Source: Chamaecyparis obtusa
Taxonomy: Eukaryota > Streptophyta > Pinopsida > Cupressales > Cupressaceae
Length of the DNA: 64,000 bases
Reading direction: 5' to 3'
NCBI GenBank assembly: GCA_027943335.1
Contig: BSBK01008415.1
Coordinates: 62,001 to 126,000 of the forward strand
In this document: positions 1 to 11,593 of the stretch, piece by piece
How the letters are laid out: each line of letters starts with the position of its first letter
Position numbering within the stretch: position 1 is the stretch's first letter
Position numbers and translations under genes: made by a program
The notes under the pieces: model-generated
Told to the model about the DNA's origin: nothing
Databases searched by the model: none
The model's input: only the letters and a program-made list of their open reading frames with translations

Positions 1-564
<564 letters not shown>

Positions 565-902
565 ATGTATATATATTTAGCCAATAGGCTTTCCTTGTGA
601 GGTCACTCATATTCATATGCAGGCAAAACTTGTACCACGCCTAAAACTTCCAATCATCCAGTATTGAGCTGCGAAGAGTGGAAAGTGGTCATTCATAAAC
701 CATAGTCAGTTACTTTTTCCCACTGGTTCATGTTGTGATCGTAACATTTGATATACGGGACTTGCTTGTAGCACACCCACACATCTTTGAGAGTACAGAT
801 TAAAAGAAATCAATTAGTCTAATAGTGCATTAGGATGCACAGTTATGTTAAAACTTTTAAATCTGCTACAAATCATTCTCTCCTCCATTTTGGATTTGCA
901 TC

Positions 903-1218
903 ATGGATCTGAATCCTCTTACATTTACTCTACAATATTGTGATTCAGCTGCTCCAATGGCCCTCAACAACCACAGTTTGAATCCCGCCACAAACAAGAA
1001 TTTTAGGCTCACTTCCTGCCATATTTTACACAACTACAAATTCATTTCCTTGGATTTATTCCAGAAATCTACCGAATCCCTCACGCGAAACCCTAACAAG
1101 AAGAAAACCCTCATTGCAGACACGAACATGGAATTTCCCTACGCTTTTGATTTGAGAGACATGAAGTGTCATGACTACCTCACCGCAATTCTGGGCAGAC
1201 TCGGTATTTTTGGAATTA
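903..1218 (+). CDS. candidate first exon of an unrecognised gene
   Basis: An open frame starts with ATG at 903 (second Met at codon 19). It reads into a sequence that matches a plant 5' splice donor: coding ends at 1218 and GTAAGA begins at 1219. If spliced there, the exon gives 105 codons plus one base. The N-terminal part is rich in Ser, Thr, Asn and Leu with scattered Lys/Arg and few acidic residues, which would suit an organelle transit peptide; acidic residues appear only after about residue 75. I recognise no domain and found no convincing second exon downstream, though introns can be long in such genomes. It could also be a chance frame; without splicing the frame ends with TGA at 1230. 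Confidence 0.3.
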
Positions 1219-2599
1219 GTAAGAAAGCCTGACGAGATTTATGTCATCATTATTTTCTACCTATAATTTTTCCCCAAATTCAGGGTAGGTTCACAACTTC
1301 CATTTCTATTTTTTCTTATTCTCTCCTTCCCTTGTAGATTATGGGCAAGTTTCATTGAGACACTTTTTTTAATTAAGTTGTAGGCATTTTTTAGTTGAAG
1401 TGAAGGACCTTTTTTTTCCCAATCAATGGTTGAAACCACTGGAAAATAGATGGACCATCTGGACAATCTAATATGTCCCTACTGCACTTATTGAATCGAT
1501 GAAAAACTTTACAGGTGTCATGTGTTGACATTCCCCAATGCAAAAAACCTTATAAACTGCAACTCTCACCGACGACGCCATTCACCTCAGTGTCCCTCTT
1601 TTATTCAATCAAAACTACAACTCTATACAGCTTTAGCTTTTCAAGTTGGTTAGCTGCAATAGGTTGCAAAAATAATAAAGTTTAAGCATTGATGCCAATT
1701 TTTATTTTTCATGCCATTGGACCATTTGATTAAATTATACTACAGAAAAAGTGATTTAAAACAAAAGTAAATCTACCTATTGACATTTGAAAGTAAGGCT
1801 TTGGAGTAATTCTCTTAGGTCGAGAAAATACATATCCTTTAGCTTTTGCAACTACAAAAAAATTGTACCACCATATCTATAAGATCATTGCTAGAAAGAG
1901 AAGTCTTCAGCTTAATAGACTAAAATGAATACAGAAGAAGAATCATTAAATGTACAAATTAGAATAAGGTGACTTAACAACTATAGAATCATGGATAATG
2001 GATATAGCATAACAAAGGAAACATAACACAAAAACTCCTTTCAGATCTCATTTCTTCTTTGATAAACTAATTTCATTGGTTCTGATATGAGTTAAACATA
2101 TCAAGTTACAAACCAATCCGCTAGTCCTAAATCCTTTCAGTTATCTTTCAAATTGGTATTCAAACTCTAGATTATACCTTAGCAATCATTTAAACTATAT
2201 CCCTAGTGAAGTGAAATGTCCACAATATTGGAAATTGATCAATAGCTGGGAAGAAAGGAGATTGCAAAGATAGTACCTTCTGATATATCTTCTCCTGCCA
2301 ATCCATAATGTTTGGTTATCCAATTTGACCTTATGACTCCACTGATGATGGAAAATCCCATAGTTCATAAACATGTAAGCCCACAAAAGCTTTCTATTTT
2401 TCTAAAATATCAAAAGGAAGACTAAATGTATACCTTCGATCAATGCTAGATCAAGTCCAACATGTGCAATAGATAGATAATAGAACTGAGTAGATGACCA
2501 TAAAGTGCCATCAATCCCAGTTACAATTCAATGAGAATATAATAAATAATTATAATAAACTAATAGAAGAGGTAGATGACTTTTACTTGTAGGGACATC
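1219..2599. other. no feature recognised
   Basis: AT-rich sequence with only short, unrecognisable frames on both strands. If the frame at 903-1218 is a real exon, this would be intron, but no later exon could be defended. Confidence 0.4.
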
Positions 2600-2940
2600 A
2601 AACAGCCTCTAGGTTTGGGCTTGTAGTAGCTGATTTTGTTGTTCAATAGAGCTCTATGATTGTTGTTGTTGTTGTAATAAGCCACCAGTTGTGTGAAGCC
2701 TTTGTTGTAGATCTTTTTGAACTGAGTTCGACTGTGGTAACAATGGTGCTTGTTGTTTGCAACTGCTAGGGTTGATGTTGGAGCTAGGAGACAAGTTGTG
2801 GTTGTTGTTGCAATTGTTGTGATTATTGTTGTAATAATGATGGTGATGGCTGTTGTGTTTGCTGATATGGAGAAGCTTTGGATTGTATAATCTATTGGAA
2901 TTGTTGTTATTGTTGTTGTTGCGTAGACTAGTTCTTAAAA
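2600..2940 (-). pseudogene. Gln-codon-rich relic (CAA/CAG repeats)
   Basis: On the minus strand the segment is dense in CAA and CAG codons, with interspersed Ser, Pro, Leu and His. Runs of four to five Gln codons occur in different frames, separated by TAA and TAG. This resembles the glutamine-rich middle region of plant transcription factors such as activating auxin response factors or co-repressors, after decay by frameshifts and stop codons. The alternative is a plain degenerate (CAA)n microsatellite. One frame (2654-3043) is open for 129 codons but mixes Asn, His and Gln runs and looks like a shifted reading. No DNA-binding domain is visible nearby. Confidence 0.25.
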
Positions 2941-3399
2941 GAAAACTACAACATTTAATCAATAAATGTGGATGAATACATACAGAAAAATTATTGTCAT
3001 GTAATTTACCTACGTGGCCTAAAATAACCCCAACACAATGCATAGAAAATGTGAAAGCAGAGACAAGGCATGTGGACTATTCATCCAAATGGCTCAAAGA
3101 AGTGTGTCCTCGTGGATAGGTGGATTGGAAAGAACATGAAAAATTATGTTTTTGTTGCCTCATGAAACTCCAAATCTCTGATCACAATCAAAATCCTTGG
3201 TATTTATGCATTCTCTTATATTGAAATTTGTGTCTCCTTCCCATAATTTGTCATCACCAAGCCCATATCCAATGAGATTTCAACAAAACATTTTTAAAAA
3301 ATATTATTATTTACGTTAAAAACCATGCAACTCACTTAAGAAAGAGCAAATGTAAATATGAATATTGGAAAATGCTGAAACTTGATTAGTTCTTGATTA

Positions 3400-4429
3400 G
3401 TTGTTGGCATTTGGTTTAATCACTATTGTATACTAGAAATGGTATCTTCATAGGATTAGTGTTGAGCAATAAATGAAATAGAAACTAAATAAACCCGAAT
3501 AGAGCAACTATTTAGCAAATTAATGATCAATTGAGCATCCTATGGCTCTCTAACTAAGAATGTTAATGCAAAGCTCTCAGCAAGCTTCCATTAATAACAG
3601 TCCTAGAATGAGAATGATAAAGATTTAAGCTAAAGCTAACAATTAGATCAAAGTAAATGCTAATTAAACTCTCAAAATGCCTTTCTAGATATAAAATGCA
3701 AGAGGTTTGATGCAATTCTAAGATGTGTGGTTCTTAATTATGAGGAATTTAGACCTTCCTTTTATAGATTTTCCCAATGGTAGGGGGTGTAGTGTAGTTG
3801 ATCATGATTAAGCCTTGGTTGAGTCCTTGGTTCCACCCTTTGAAGACAATGCAAAGTTTGTGTCCTCAAATCTTGGGACAAGTAGACAAGATCAATGGAC
3901 AAGATTCTCTTTCACTTTGAGTAATTGAGATTGAATTTGACTCGATCCATGTGAATGCCTTTCCTCAAATCCTATTGGTTGATTGAATTTCCTCCCCTTT
4001 TGGGTTGTTGAAGGAAATTAGGATTTATTAATTGATTCAATTCATTTGTTTATCCATGTACCCCTTGAATGGGTTGAATTTGATTTAATCCAAGACTATA
4101 CAATTAATTGATTTAAGTCACAAAAAGCGTAATGCAAAAGAAGGAAAGGATGCAGTCCAAAGGAGTAGACATGTCAAGAGGCTTCATAGAATCGTGTTTT
4201 ACTCTTTTTTATTAGATCAAGACCAAAGGTGAAAAGGATAGCGAAAGGCTAGAATGAATGGAGAAAAATAAATATGAAGGCTAAACATGAATGGAATGAA
4301 AGCAAGATCATTGTAAGATAGCTCATAAGATAGCCAAATGTTCGTGTATAGGTCAACATTGTCAAGATCAAAGAGAGAAGATGGAATGGATGAAATATGT
4401 AGAAGAACTACGCATGATGCCTGATTACC
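3400..4429 (-). mobile_element. LTR-like region of a minus-strand retroelement
   Basis: No coding region. On the minus strand there is a TATA motif (CTATAAAAG, complement of 3760-3768) followed by about 200 bases of leader-like sequence. This is the U3-R-U5 layout of a plant LTR, and it lies on the 3' side of the Ser/Pro-rich minus-strand frame at 5,221-7,257. I could not define TG...CA ends or a matching second copy, so the LTR assignment is tentative. Confidence 0.3.
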
Positions 4430-4620
4430 AGGTTTTCATCATGATACTTATCCAAGGTGCCACAAGGGAGAGGTTTTCACCATAGGATGAATTTATTTCT
4501 CTTTACTTTTTCTACCAAGGTGCTTGTTTCCAGGTTTCCACCAAGGCACATTTTCATTTTTTTCATTTTTTTTTTTTTAATATTTTTTAATGTTTTTTGG
4601 ATGAAGGAAAGCTTTTTAGA
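4430..4620 (-). repeat. retroelement spacer block, copy 1 (GGTTTTCACC motif)
   Basis: Contains several spaced copies of a block reading CCAGGTTTTCACC / CCAAGGTGC, followed by a T-rich stretch. The same block occurs at 41,555-41,660 in this orientation and at 57,820-57,960 in the opposite one. In all three places it lies on the 3' side of retroelement coding sequence. It therefore marks a common 3' untranslated segment of one retroelement family. Confidence 0.55.
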
Positions 4621-4728
4621 TAATGCTCCTTGAAAGGATAAACCATGATATGCCATGGATTAAAAATGATATGCTCAAAGATGTTGAGAGGGAAAGGAAG
4701 ATGGAAGAGAAAAATGGAGGATAAGGTT

Positions 4729-5052
4729 TTATGTAAAGCAAGTGAGGTTGGAAGATAGGAGGAATAGGCAAATGAGGAAAAAGGATAGAAGGTAGAAGGA
4801 TAATGAATGGAAGGATTGTGAAAGGGTAGATGGAAAGGAAGGCAAGATCAACATCAACACACACCTTGAAGGGTGGTGAGAGGATGGAAGAAATGTGAAT
4901 GAAGGAATATGAGAAGGAATATGGTGAATGTTTAGCAGAGGTTGTGGTTCAGGCGCATGGAATGGAAGAATGTTTTTGGAAAAAGATGAGGTGGAATCCT
5001 TTGGAAGCTTGAATGTCAACTTCACTTTTTGTTCAATATTAAACTCTTTCAA
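4729..5052 (-). pseudogene. 3' part of the Ser/Pro-rich retroelement protein
   Basis: The minus-strand frame includes a stretch beginning His-His-Pro-Ser-Arg-Cys-Val that also occurs in the plus-strand element at about 57,470-57,500, followed in both by Pro/Ser/Phe-rich sequence. The two are copies of one retroelement family in opposite orientation. I know no function for this protein. It continues, with breaks, from the frames at 5,221-7,257. Confidence 0.45.
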
Positions 5053-5220
5053 GAGAGACTTTAGAATCCATATAGCCTTAGGCTTTTCATTTCTTTTTGA
5101 TGATTTAGAGAGAATATCTTCAATGATGGATTTTGGAACCCATACTTGTCTTGTAGTTTTCTTCTTAGATATCTCTTTTGATTTTATGCCTCCATGTCGA
5201 CTAGAGGAGACATGGTGATC

Positions 5221-7257
5221 TTATTTTTTTGATGGATTCTTGTGTTGGTTCTTTTTCTTGTATTGAATATTCAAGTTACTTCCAAAAGACTTGGGACTTG
5301 TGGAAGAAGAAGGAGGATATGACTGGTTTACATGGGTGGGTGGATGAAAAGGATTCAAGGGTATGCATCTATGTTGATCTTGAGGAAATATAGGAGATGG
5401 AGGGATGTAAGGACCCAAGATGGATGACAAATTAGGAGAGTTAGGAGGGGAAAGTGAAGGGACATAAGGACCCAAGATGGAAGGTAGACGTGAAGCCCTT
5501 TGTGTTGGTGGAGGAGGTCCAAGGATGGATGTAGAAGATACAAAAGGATAATCAATAAGTTCATCAACATCTATATGACAACCAAGGACATCAGCATCTT
5601 TAGAGGGAGCATTAGGATTTGCAATAGGATCATGAACATCTTGAATAGGAGCAACTTTTTTGATAGGATTGTTCAAAGCTTGCAAAGACTTAGGAAGAGT
5701 AGAAAGTGGAAGCGAACATGGAGTGGTAGAGCAAGAAGATGGAAGACTTTGATCTTGACAAGGATCTTTGGATAGCATAAGCATATAATTTTTCTCTTGA
5801 TTTTCAATAGGCTCAACATTGGAAGTAACAACACTATTTTTAATAACCTTAATGGAAGTATCATCTTTGGAAAGCGCAAGTGTAGTAAGGTTAATTTTCT
5901 TGTCAATAAGCTCAACGGTGTGAGTAGTAGCTTGATCTTGCTTAGGAGAAGACTTAAGACATGGTGGAATAAATGGGGAAGGGCATAGAGGATCAAAAGA
6001 ACCATGAAATGGATAAGAGACATCATGAAAAGGATTGGATGACATGGAGGGTTCTTGATATTGATCTTTCTTTATGTTCTTTTCTTTATTTTTAGAGTCC
6101 TCTTAACATGGAGCCACTTCTACGGACAAGGAAGTATGTTGGAATTGTATGGAAGACTTTGGAAAAGATGGTGAAGAACTAGTGGAAGTAGGCATTATAG
6201 TGCATAAAGGCTTAGGCTCTTTTGGTTTAGCATCATTGAAAGTATTTGCAGCCAAATGAAGGTGAGCTTGAGTTTCTTTAAGAGGTAGCCCTTGAGGATA
6301 ACTATAGGGAACTACATGAAAAGTATTAGGATCTTTGTTGAATGAGGGATTTGTGACAGATTTGGAAAACTCAGAAGCTTTAGAAAATGTATGGGTATTG
6401 GAGGAAGTAGGGGATGGAATGGAACCATCACAAGATAAAGGTACATCACTAACACAATCTTGCTTAAGAGTGTAATCTTTATTTACAGTAGGAGAGTCCT
6501 TAGAGGAAGGATTCTTATAATACTTACACTTCATATCTATATGGTACATTTTATATTCCTCAATAGAAGTGGATGTATCATATGGGTATTGTTGACAGAA
6601 ATCATCAAAGTCTTGTTCAAAATCAAAATCATATGGATCACCATCACAATCTATCAAATGTGATGTCCCATTTCTAGTAAGCATGAGCACACGATGAGGA
6701 GGACTCTTAGGAATAGAGGTTTCATAGGTATCACTAAATTGTCCATCATCATAGTCATCATAGTCATCAAACGTGGGTGCATGACTTTCTGTGGAAGAAG
6801 TATCATAAGTATTGTCACGTTCCTCATTATGGTATGTCTTGAGAAGAGAAGTAAGACTCTTGGGAGAAGTAGAAGAGGAATGAGATCATGAAGAAGAATA
6901 AAATGAAGACCTAGTGGAGGAAGAAGACTTGGATAATGAGGAATGCGAATAATGTCTAGAAGAGTCATGATAAGACTTGGAAGATGAGGAAGAATGAGAA
7001 GACTTAGATGATGAAGAATGTTTGGAAGAAGGAGGTCATGACATGATCATGTCTATGATCCTAGAAAAGGCATCTGATTCTATCATCTTTTCTTTTATTT
7101 TTGTCTTAAGTTGATCACCCGTGCCATATCTAGAAGGACTATTAGAGGAATAAAACTCTTTGAATTGGGCAATGAGTTCAAGATCATCTACTTTAAAGAG
7201 AGGTTCCATAACAAGATAGTTGAAATTCATGGTCCTAGAAGAGAAGGAATCAAGCAT
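5221..7257 (-). pseudogene. unknown Ser/Pro/Asp-rich retroelement protein, broken
   Basis: Three minus-strand frames read on from each other: 7,257-7,036, a Ser-run region to 6,690-6,103, and 6,045-5,221. The first begins with a Met-rich head and a segment with Tyr-Gly-Thr-Gly. A long Ser/His/Lys-Ser region follows, then an acidic Asp/Tyr-rich region and finally a Pro/Ser/Leu-rich region with repeated Ile-Leu-Gly-Pro motifs. There are no membrane spans, cysteine clusters or catalytic motifs. A protein of the same character lies at 55,141-57,610 on the plus strand in a large non-autonomous LTR element, so this is probably an element-encoded gag-like or accessory protein. It is not intact: stop codons and at least two frame changes separate the parts. 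Confidence 0.45.
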
Positions 7258-9150
7258 GGAAGAAATGAATAGAAGAATAGAAGAAGGTAGACTTAGAAAA
7301 TAAGAGGAAAAGAATCAAGAAGACATGAAGAGTCTAGGAAGAAGAGAAATAAGACATGAAGGAAGAAGAGAAAGGATGAAAATGGGAGACTAGGAAGACA
7401 TGGGAGATGTGGAAGAAAGAAGACCAAGAGTCATTTTGTGAAAATCGATACCATTTGAGTTCATTTGGATATTTTGCAACATGTCACAGTACCTAAGATC
7501 CGACCTAGGCCAACCTAGGAAAATTGGAAGTGACATAAACCAGTAAGACAACAAATAAACAATGAGATAGCAAAATAACTCTGTGCAATAGTTCTCAAAA
7601 CAATAGAATGATACAATGTAGCAGGACGATGTTTCACATGAGACAGTATGACAAAATCTAGGCAAGTGATGCGATAGAGTTTATAGTATGCAGGTGATGA
7701 AAAATCAGGAATGATGTATCACATGACAACTCTCAAGAGGGTGTGTGATGATGTTTTAGTATCATATGACTCTTGACCAATAAATATGAAAAACTCAATT
7801 TTGAAAGCAATTTGGTCAATGTTGTAAGTTGACAAGTACAATTTCTTGGTTTTAAGCACAGTAATATCAGGAAATAGACAAGTTTGCAAATAGTAGGTGA
7901 TCAAACATGTCATAAAACACTTGCACAAGAGCAAAAGAAACTTTTCCAAGACAAGCAATTGTGATATCAAAATGAAAAATTCTATGAGCACTACCGTGAT
8001 AGTTAATGTTCGAGAATATTTGCATGGGTAGATCACAGCGAGAACACTTCAAGAACTTACTACCTAGAAGGACAAAGGCTCAATACTTAACAACTTGGCC
8101 CACACTTGACATCCCATCACCTCACACAAAGTGGTTGCCCACAATAGATGTTGGCTTTGTTGTGGAAGTGCCAATGACATAACCAAAGGAACATAGATGG
8201 TGAGTAGTCATGGGGTGATCCGGGTTATTCCACTAGGATCAATCCTTGCACCAAGATGTTAAGCGGAAAAATAGGGTAGCTTCTATCTACGATTCTTAGT
8301 AAAGGTTTACATTCGTAATACTCCCCTTGCTCCCCAAAGGGACTCCTTACCTTGTGGCAAGTAACAGACCTCGCGGCCACAAGAGTACCTTAAGCATTCT
8401 TGCTCAACATTTTCCTCATGGTCACAATCCCACAAGTACTCACATTAAGTGAAGACAAGTACTACATCTACCAAGGTTTTGTGTCTTTGATAGCTTTGAT
8501 TTTATAGTGGGTTGGAATAGCTCGGTATTAGCTTGTCCCCACTTGGGTCGTTCCTCTTGATTACTCAAGAGTAGGCCCACTAAAGGATTCTAAACTAAAC
8601 AAAGAGTGGAACAACCTTTGAGTTTCAAGATTTCTATTTCACCTCAAGGGTGAAGAGCATACTCTCCTAGCTCAAAAATTTCTCCCAAACACACCAAGCA
8701 AAGGTTCAATTACCCTCTTGCTTTCAAAATCCAAAGATGGGTCAAGATTTATGTTTCACCACAAGGGTGAAGAGCATACTCTCCTACCACCAAAAGATTC
8801 CTACAACAATATATTAAGTGCCTATGAAAAGAAATGACTAGTATATGCCACACTCAAAATGAAAGTAATTAAACAAGCACTTGATTGGTTTTTATGCTTT
8901 TGGGCAGCCTTACAAAAACCATTAGTAGCCCTTTTGCATTTGGAGCTTTGACATGCATTTTTTTGGTAAATATTCAATCAATGAGAGAACCTACAAGAAC
9001 AACTTTTTAGCCCCACAATAGTTAGCACATCAAAACCAATATAATCTACAAATAAACTATTGTCTAGCTACAGCAAATCAGAAAATAAAAAGTATGAAAA
9101 TTAAAAATAGCAAGCAAAACTGGCCAATCTGGAATTATGTGTCTCTCTTG
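7258..9150. other. untranslated part of the minus-strand retroelement, unclassified
   Basis: No credible coding sequence on either strand. By position it would be the leader between the PBS at 9,493-9,510 and the Ser-rich protein. It contains the duplicated block at 8,620-8,801. Confidence 0.35.
8620..8801. repeat. two-copy block, about 45 bp at 113-115 bp spacing
   Basis: The block reading CAAGATTT...TTTCACC...AAGGGTGAAGAGC and then ATACTCTCCTA occurs at about 8,628 and again at about 8,742, with a few mismatches. A related Ser/Leu-poor spacer lies between. It is a local tandem duplication inside retroelement leader sequence. Confidence 0.6.
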
Positions 9151-9185
9151 TCATGGAATTTCATGTGAGATAGTACTCAGGGCCG

Positions 9186-9306
9186 CACAAGAAAGTACCG
9201 AACCACACGTGAGAAAGCACAATCCCACATGAGAACATACGAAGGCTTGCATGAGAAAGTACAAGGGCTCGCACGAGAAAATACACAGGCCCGCATGATA
9301 AAACAC
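9186..9306. repeat. 22-bp tandem repeat, six degenerate units
   Basis: Six units of the form CATGAGAAAGTAC plus nine variable bases start at 9186, 9208, 9228, 9250, 9272 and 9294, so the spacing is 22 bp except one of 20. The array lies about 190 bp inside the element from the PBS, in the leader. The unit length is not a multiple of three, so the open minus-strand frames across it are unlikely to be coding. Confidence 0.75.
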
Positions 9307-9492
9307 CTTTGTCACGCGTAGAAGTGCTAGTACCAACAAAACTTTGTGCGATACGGTGAGAAACCTCGTGCAAGATTTCATAACAGTGCCGCACAGAAGT
9401 ACGAACAACACATAGAAATCGTAAAAAAAAAAAAAAATAGCCGAAACATGTAGCAGAAATACAAGAAAAGAAGGACAAAATAGAGCTATTAT

Positions 9493-9510
9493 GCCCCACG
9501 GTGGGTGCCA
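9493..9510 (-). other. primer binding site of a gypsy LTR element
   Basis: The minus strand reads TGGCACCCACCGTGGGGC a few bases after the ...TACA end of the adjacent LTR. Many plant gypsy elements carry a TGGCGCC-type primer site at this position. It shows that the LTR at 9,515-10,399 is a 5' LTR of an element running toward lower coordinates. Confidence 0.6.
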
Positions 9511-9514
9511 AAAA

Positions 9515-10399
9515 TGTACACACTCAATAGTGCACTTCTCTAAGTCATTACTTCCAAGAGAATCCATGAATGGGAAACCTTGAGAAAGTGACCTAGAGCT
9601 CCCTAGGCATGGAGTCACAAGGATGTTGATGGTGCTCTCAGCTAGAGCTATTGAAGCATGCAATCTTGCTAGTAAACCACACAATGGGAGATTCAAAGAG
9701 ACAAGGACAAGAATGTCAATATCCTTAGAATCAAGATGAGAATGCAATGCAAGCTAAGCTATGGAAATGAAAGATGGAAGTATTACAAATCCTTTCTAAT
9801 TAAGCTATGTGAGCTAATCTAAAGCATAAAGGAAACTAAGCTAGATGCCATGAAAGCTAAGCTAAGAATGCAAAAATGGAAGCTAAATACATGAAGATCT
9901 CCAAAAGCTCCAAAGTCTCCAAGAAATCTTGCAGCATAAGATTAGTATTCAAAGTTGGGATTTTAGAATGAGAAGAGATCTCTTCTTTTATAAGAAATGA
10001 GAATCAACGGATGATGGAGATTAATAGGCAAAATATTTAATCAAGGGTGGAGCTTGAAAGAGGAGCAATCCATGTGCACAAATATCCTCCAGTGAAAAAA
10101 TAAGAGTTGACTTTTGTGTCCATATGAGACAACAAGGCATTTTCTTCTTTTTATAAAATAAGAATAATACTTTATTTGTGCAACTTAGGATAAAAGGAAA
10201 AGTGGGGGATTTTTATTTAATAAAAGGGGAGGGAATTCCTTTTAATTAAATAAAGACTTAGGATAAAATGGTTAGCCCATAGAAAATAATTGAATAAATG
10301 ATAGAATTAGGATTTGATCAAGAATAAGCAATTGATTATTTTAGCAAATAATGCTAGCAAGGGGCTAATAGTCTAGATGACCTTTTTCAAAAATCAACA
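9515..10399 (-). mobile_element. 5' LTR of a minus-strand gypsy element
   Basis: On the plus strand the block begins TGTACACAC and ends ATCAACA, giving proper TG...CA LTR ends for a minus-strand element. A primer site follows its inner end. A TTATAAAAG promoter-like motif lies on the minus strand near 9,990. Most of the block is repeated in inverted orientation at 10,407-11,253 and in part at 11,264-11,593. The open frames inside it (for example 9,151-9,747 minus) cross the LTR end and are not genes. Confidence 0.75.
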
Positions 10400-10406
10400 T
10401 TTTTTA

Positions 10407-11253
10407 AATTATATCAATTTCCTTGATCAAATCTTATTTTATCATTTATTCGATTATATTCTATGGGCTAACCTTTTTATCCTAAGTCTTTATTTATTTA
10501 AAAGGAATCTCCTCTCCTTTTATTAAATAAAAAGCCCTCACTTTTTCTCTTATCCTAAGTTGCACAAATAAAGCATTATTCTTGTTTTATAAAAAGAAGA
10601 AAAGGCCTTTTTGTCTCATATGGACACAAAATTCAACTCTTATTTTCTCATTGAAAGATATTTGTGCACATGGATTGCTCCTCTTTCAAGCTCCACCCTT
10701 GATTAAATATTTTGCCTCTTAATCTCCATGGTCCATTCATTTTCAATTCCTTTAAAAGGAGAGCTCTTTTCTCATTCTTACATCCCAACTTTGAATACTA
10801 ATCTTATGCTACAGGATTTCTTAGAGACTTTGGAGCTTTGGAAATCTTCATACATTTAGCTTCCATTTTTGCATTCTTAGCTTAGCTTTCATGGCATCTA
10901 GCTTAGTTTCCTTTATGCTTTAGATTAGCTCACATAGCTTAATTAGCAAGGATTTGTAATACTTTCATCTTTCATTTCCATAGCTTAGCTTGCATCTTCA
11001 TTCTTAGCATAGCTTACATTGCATTCTCATCTTGATTCTTGAGGATATTGGCATTCTTGCCCTTGTCTTTTTGAATCTCCCATTGTGTGGTTTACTATCA
11101 AGGTTGCATGCTTCAATAGCTTTAGTTGAGAGCACCATCAACATCCTTGTGACTCCATGTCTAGGGAGCTCTAGGTCACTTTCTCAAGGTTTCCCATTCA
11201 TGGATTCCCTTGGAAGTAATGACTTAGAGAAGTACACTATTTAAGTGTGTACA
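10407..11253 (+). mobile_element. same LTR family, inverted copy, 5' end missing
   Basis: This is the reverse complement of most of 9,515-10,399, with scattered substitutions and small indels. It ends ...GTGTACA at 11,253, the normal 3' LTR terminus, but lacks about 75 bases of the 5' end present in its partner. No primer site follows its 3' end, so it is either a solo LTR or the 3' LTR of an otherwise lost plus-strand element. The frame at 11,032-11,244 is LTR sequence, not a gene. Confidence 0.75.
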
Positions 11254-11263
11254 TTTCAATGAA

Positions 11264-11593
11264 TGTACACACTATAATGTGCACTTCTCTAAGTCATTGC
11301 TTCGAAGAGAATCCATGAGTGGAAAACTTTGAGAAAGTGACCTAGAGCTCCCTAGTCATGGAGTGAAAGGGTTTTAAGAATGCTCTCAGCTAGAGCTATT
11401 AAGCCAATAACCTTGCTAGTAAACCATGCAATGGGAGATTCAAAGAGACAAGGGCAAGAGTGTCAATATCCTCAAGAATCAACAATGGAAATGCAATGCA
11501 ACTATACTAAGAATGAAGATGCAAACTAAGCTATGAAAGGAAAGTATTAAAAATCCTTACTAATTAAGCTATGTGAGCTAATCTAGAGCATAT
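11264..11593 (-). mobile_element. same LTR family, truncated 3' LTR
   Basis: Starts TGTACACACT on the plus strand, only ten bases after the end of the previous LTR, and follows the family sequence until about 11,591. There it joins directly to the minus-strand dual RNase H coding sequence. Read on the minus strand, this is a 3' LTR whose first half was lost together with the integrase region in one deletion. Confidence 0.7.

Noticed and set aside
4616..4864. A hydrophobic minus-strand membrane protein
   Set aside because: The text is a different frame of the retroelement protein and spacer block; it has no start context and no independent support.
9186..9306. CRISPR-like repeat-spacer array
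   Set aside because: Units are only 22 bp with about nine variable bases, degenerate, without cas genes, and in a plant retroelement leader.
9151..9747. A 198-codon minus-strand protein with Cys- and Phe-rich repeats
   Set aside because: It crosses from the LTR through the primer site into a 22-bp tandem repeat whose unit is not a multiple of three; the hydrophobic text is a by-product.
11032..11244. A 70-codon plus-strand gene
   Set aside because: The same sequence lies inside the LTR copies at 9,515-10,399 and 11,264-11,593; it is LTR sequence.
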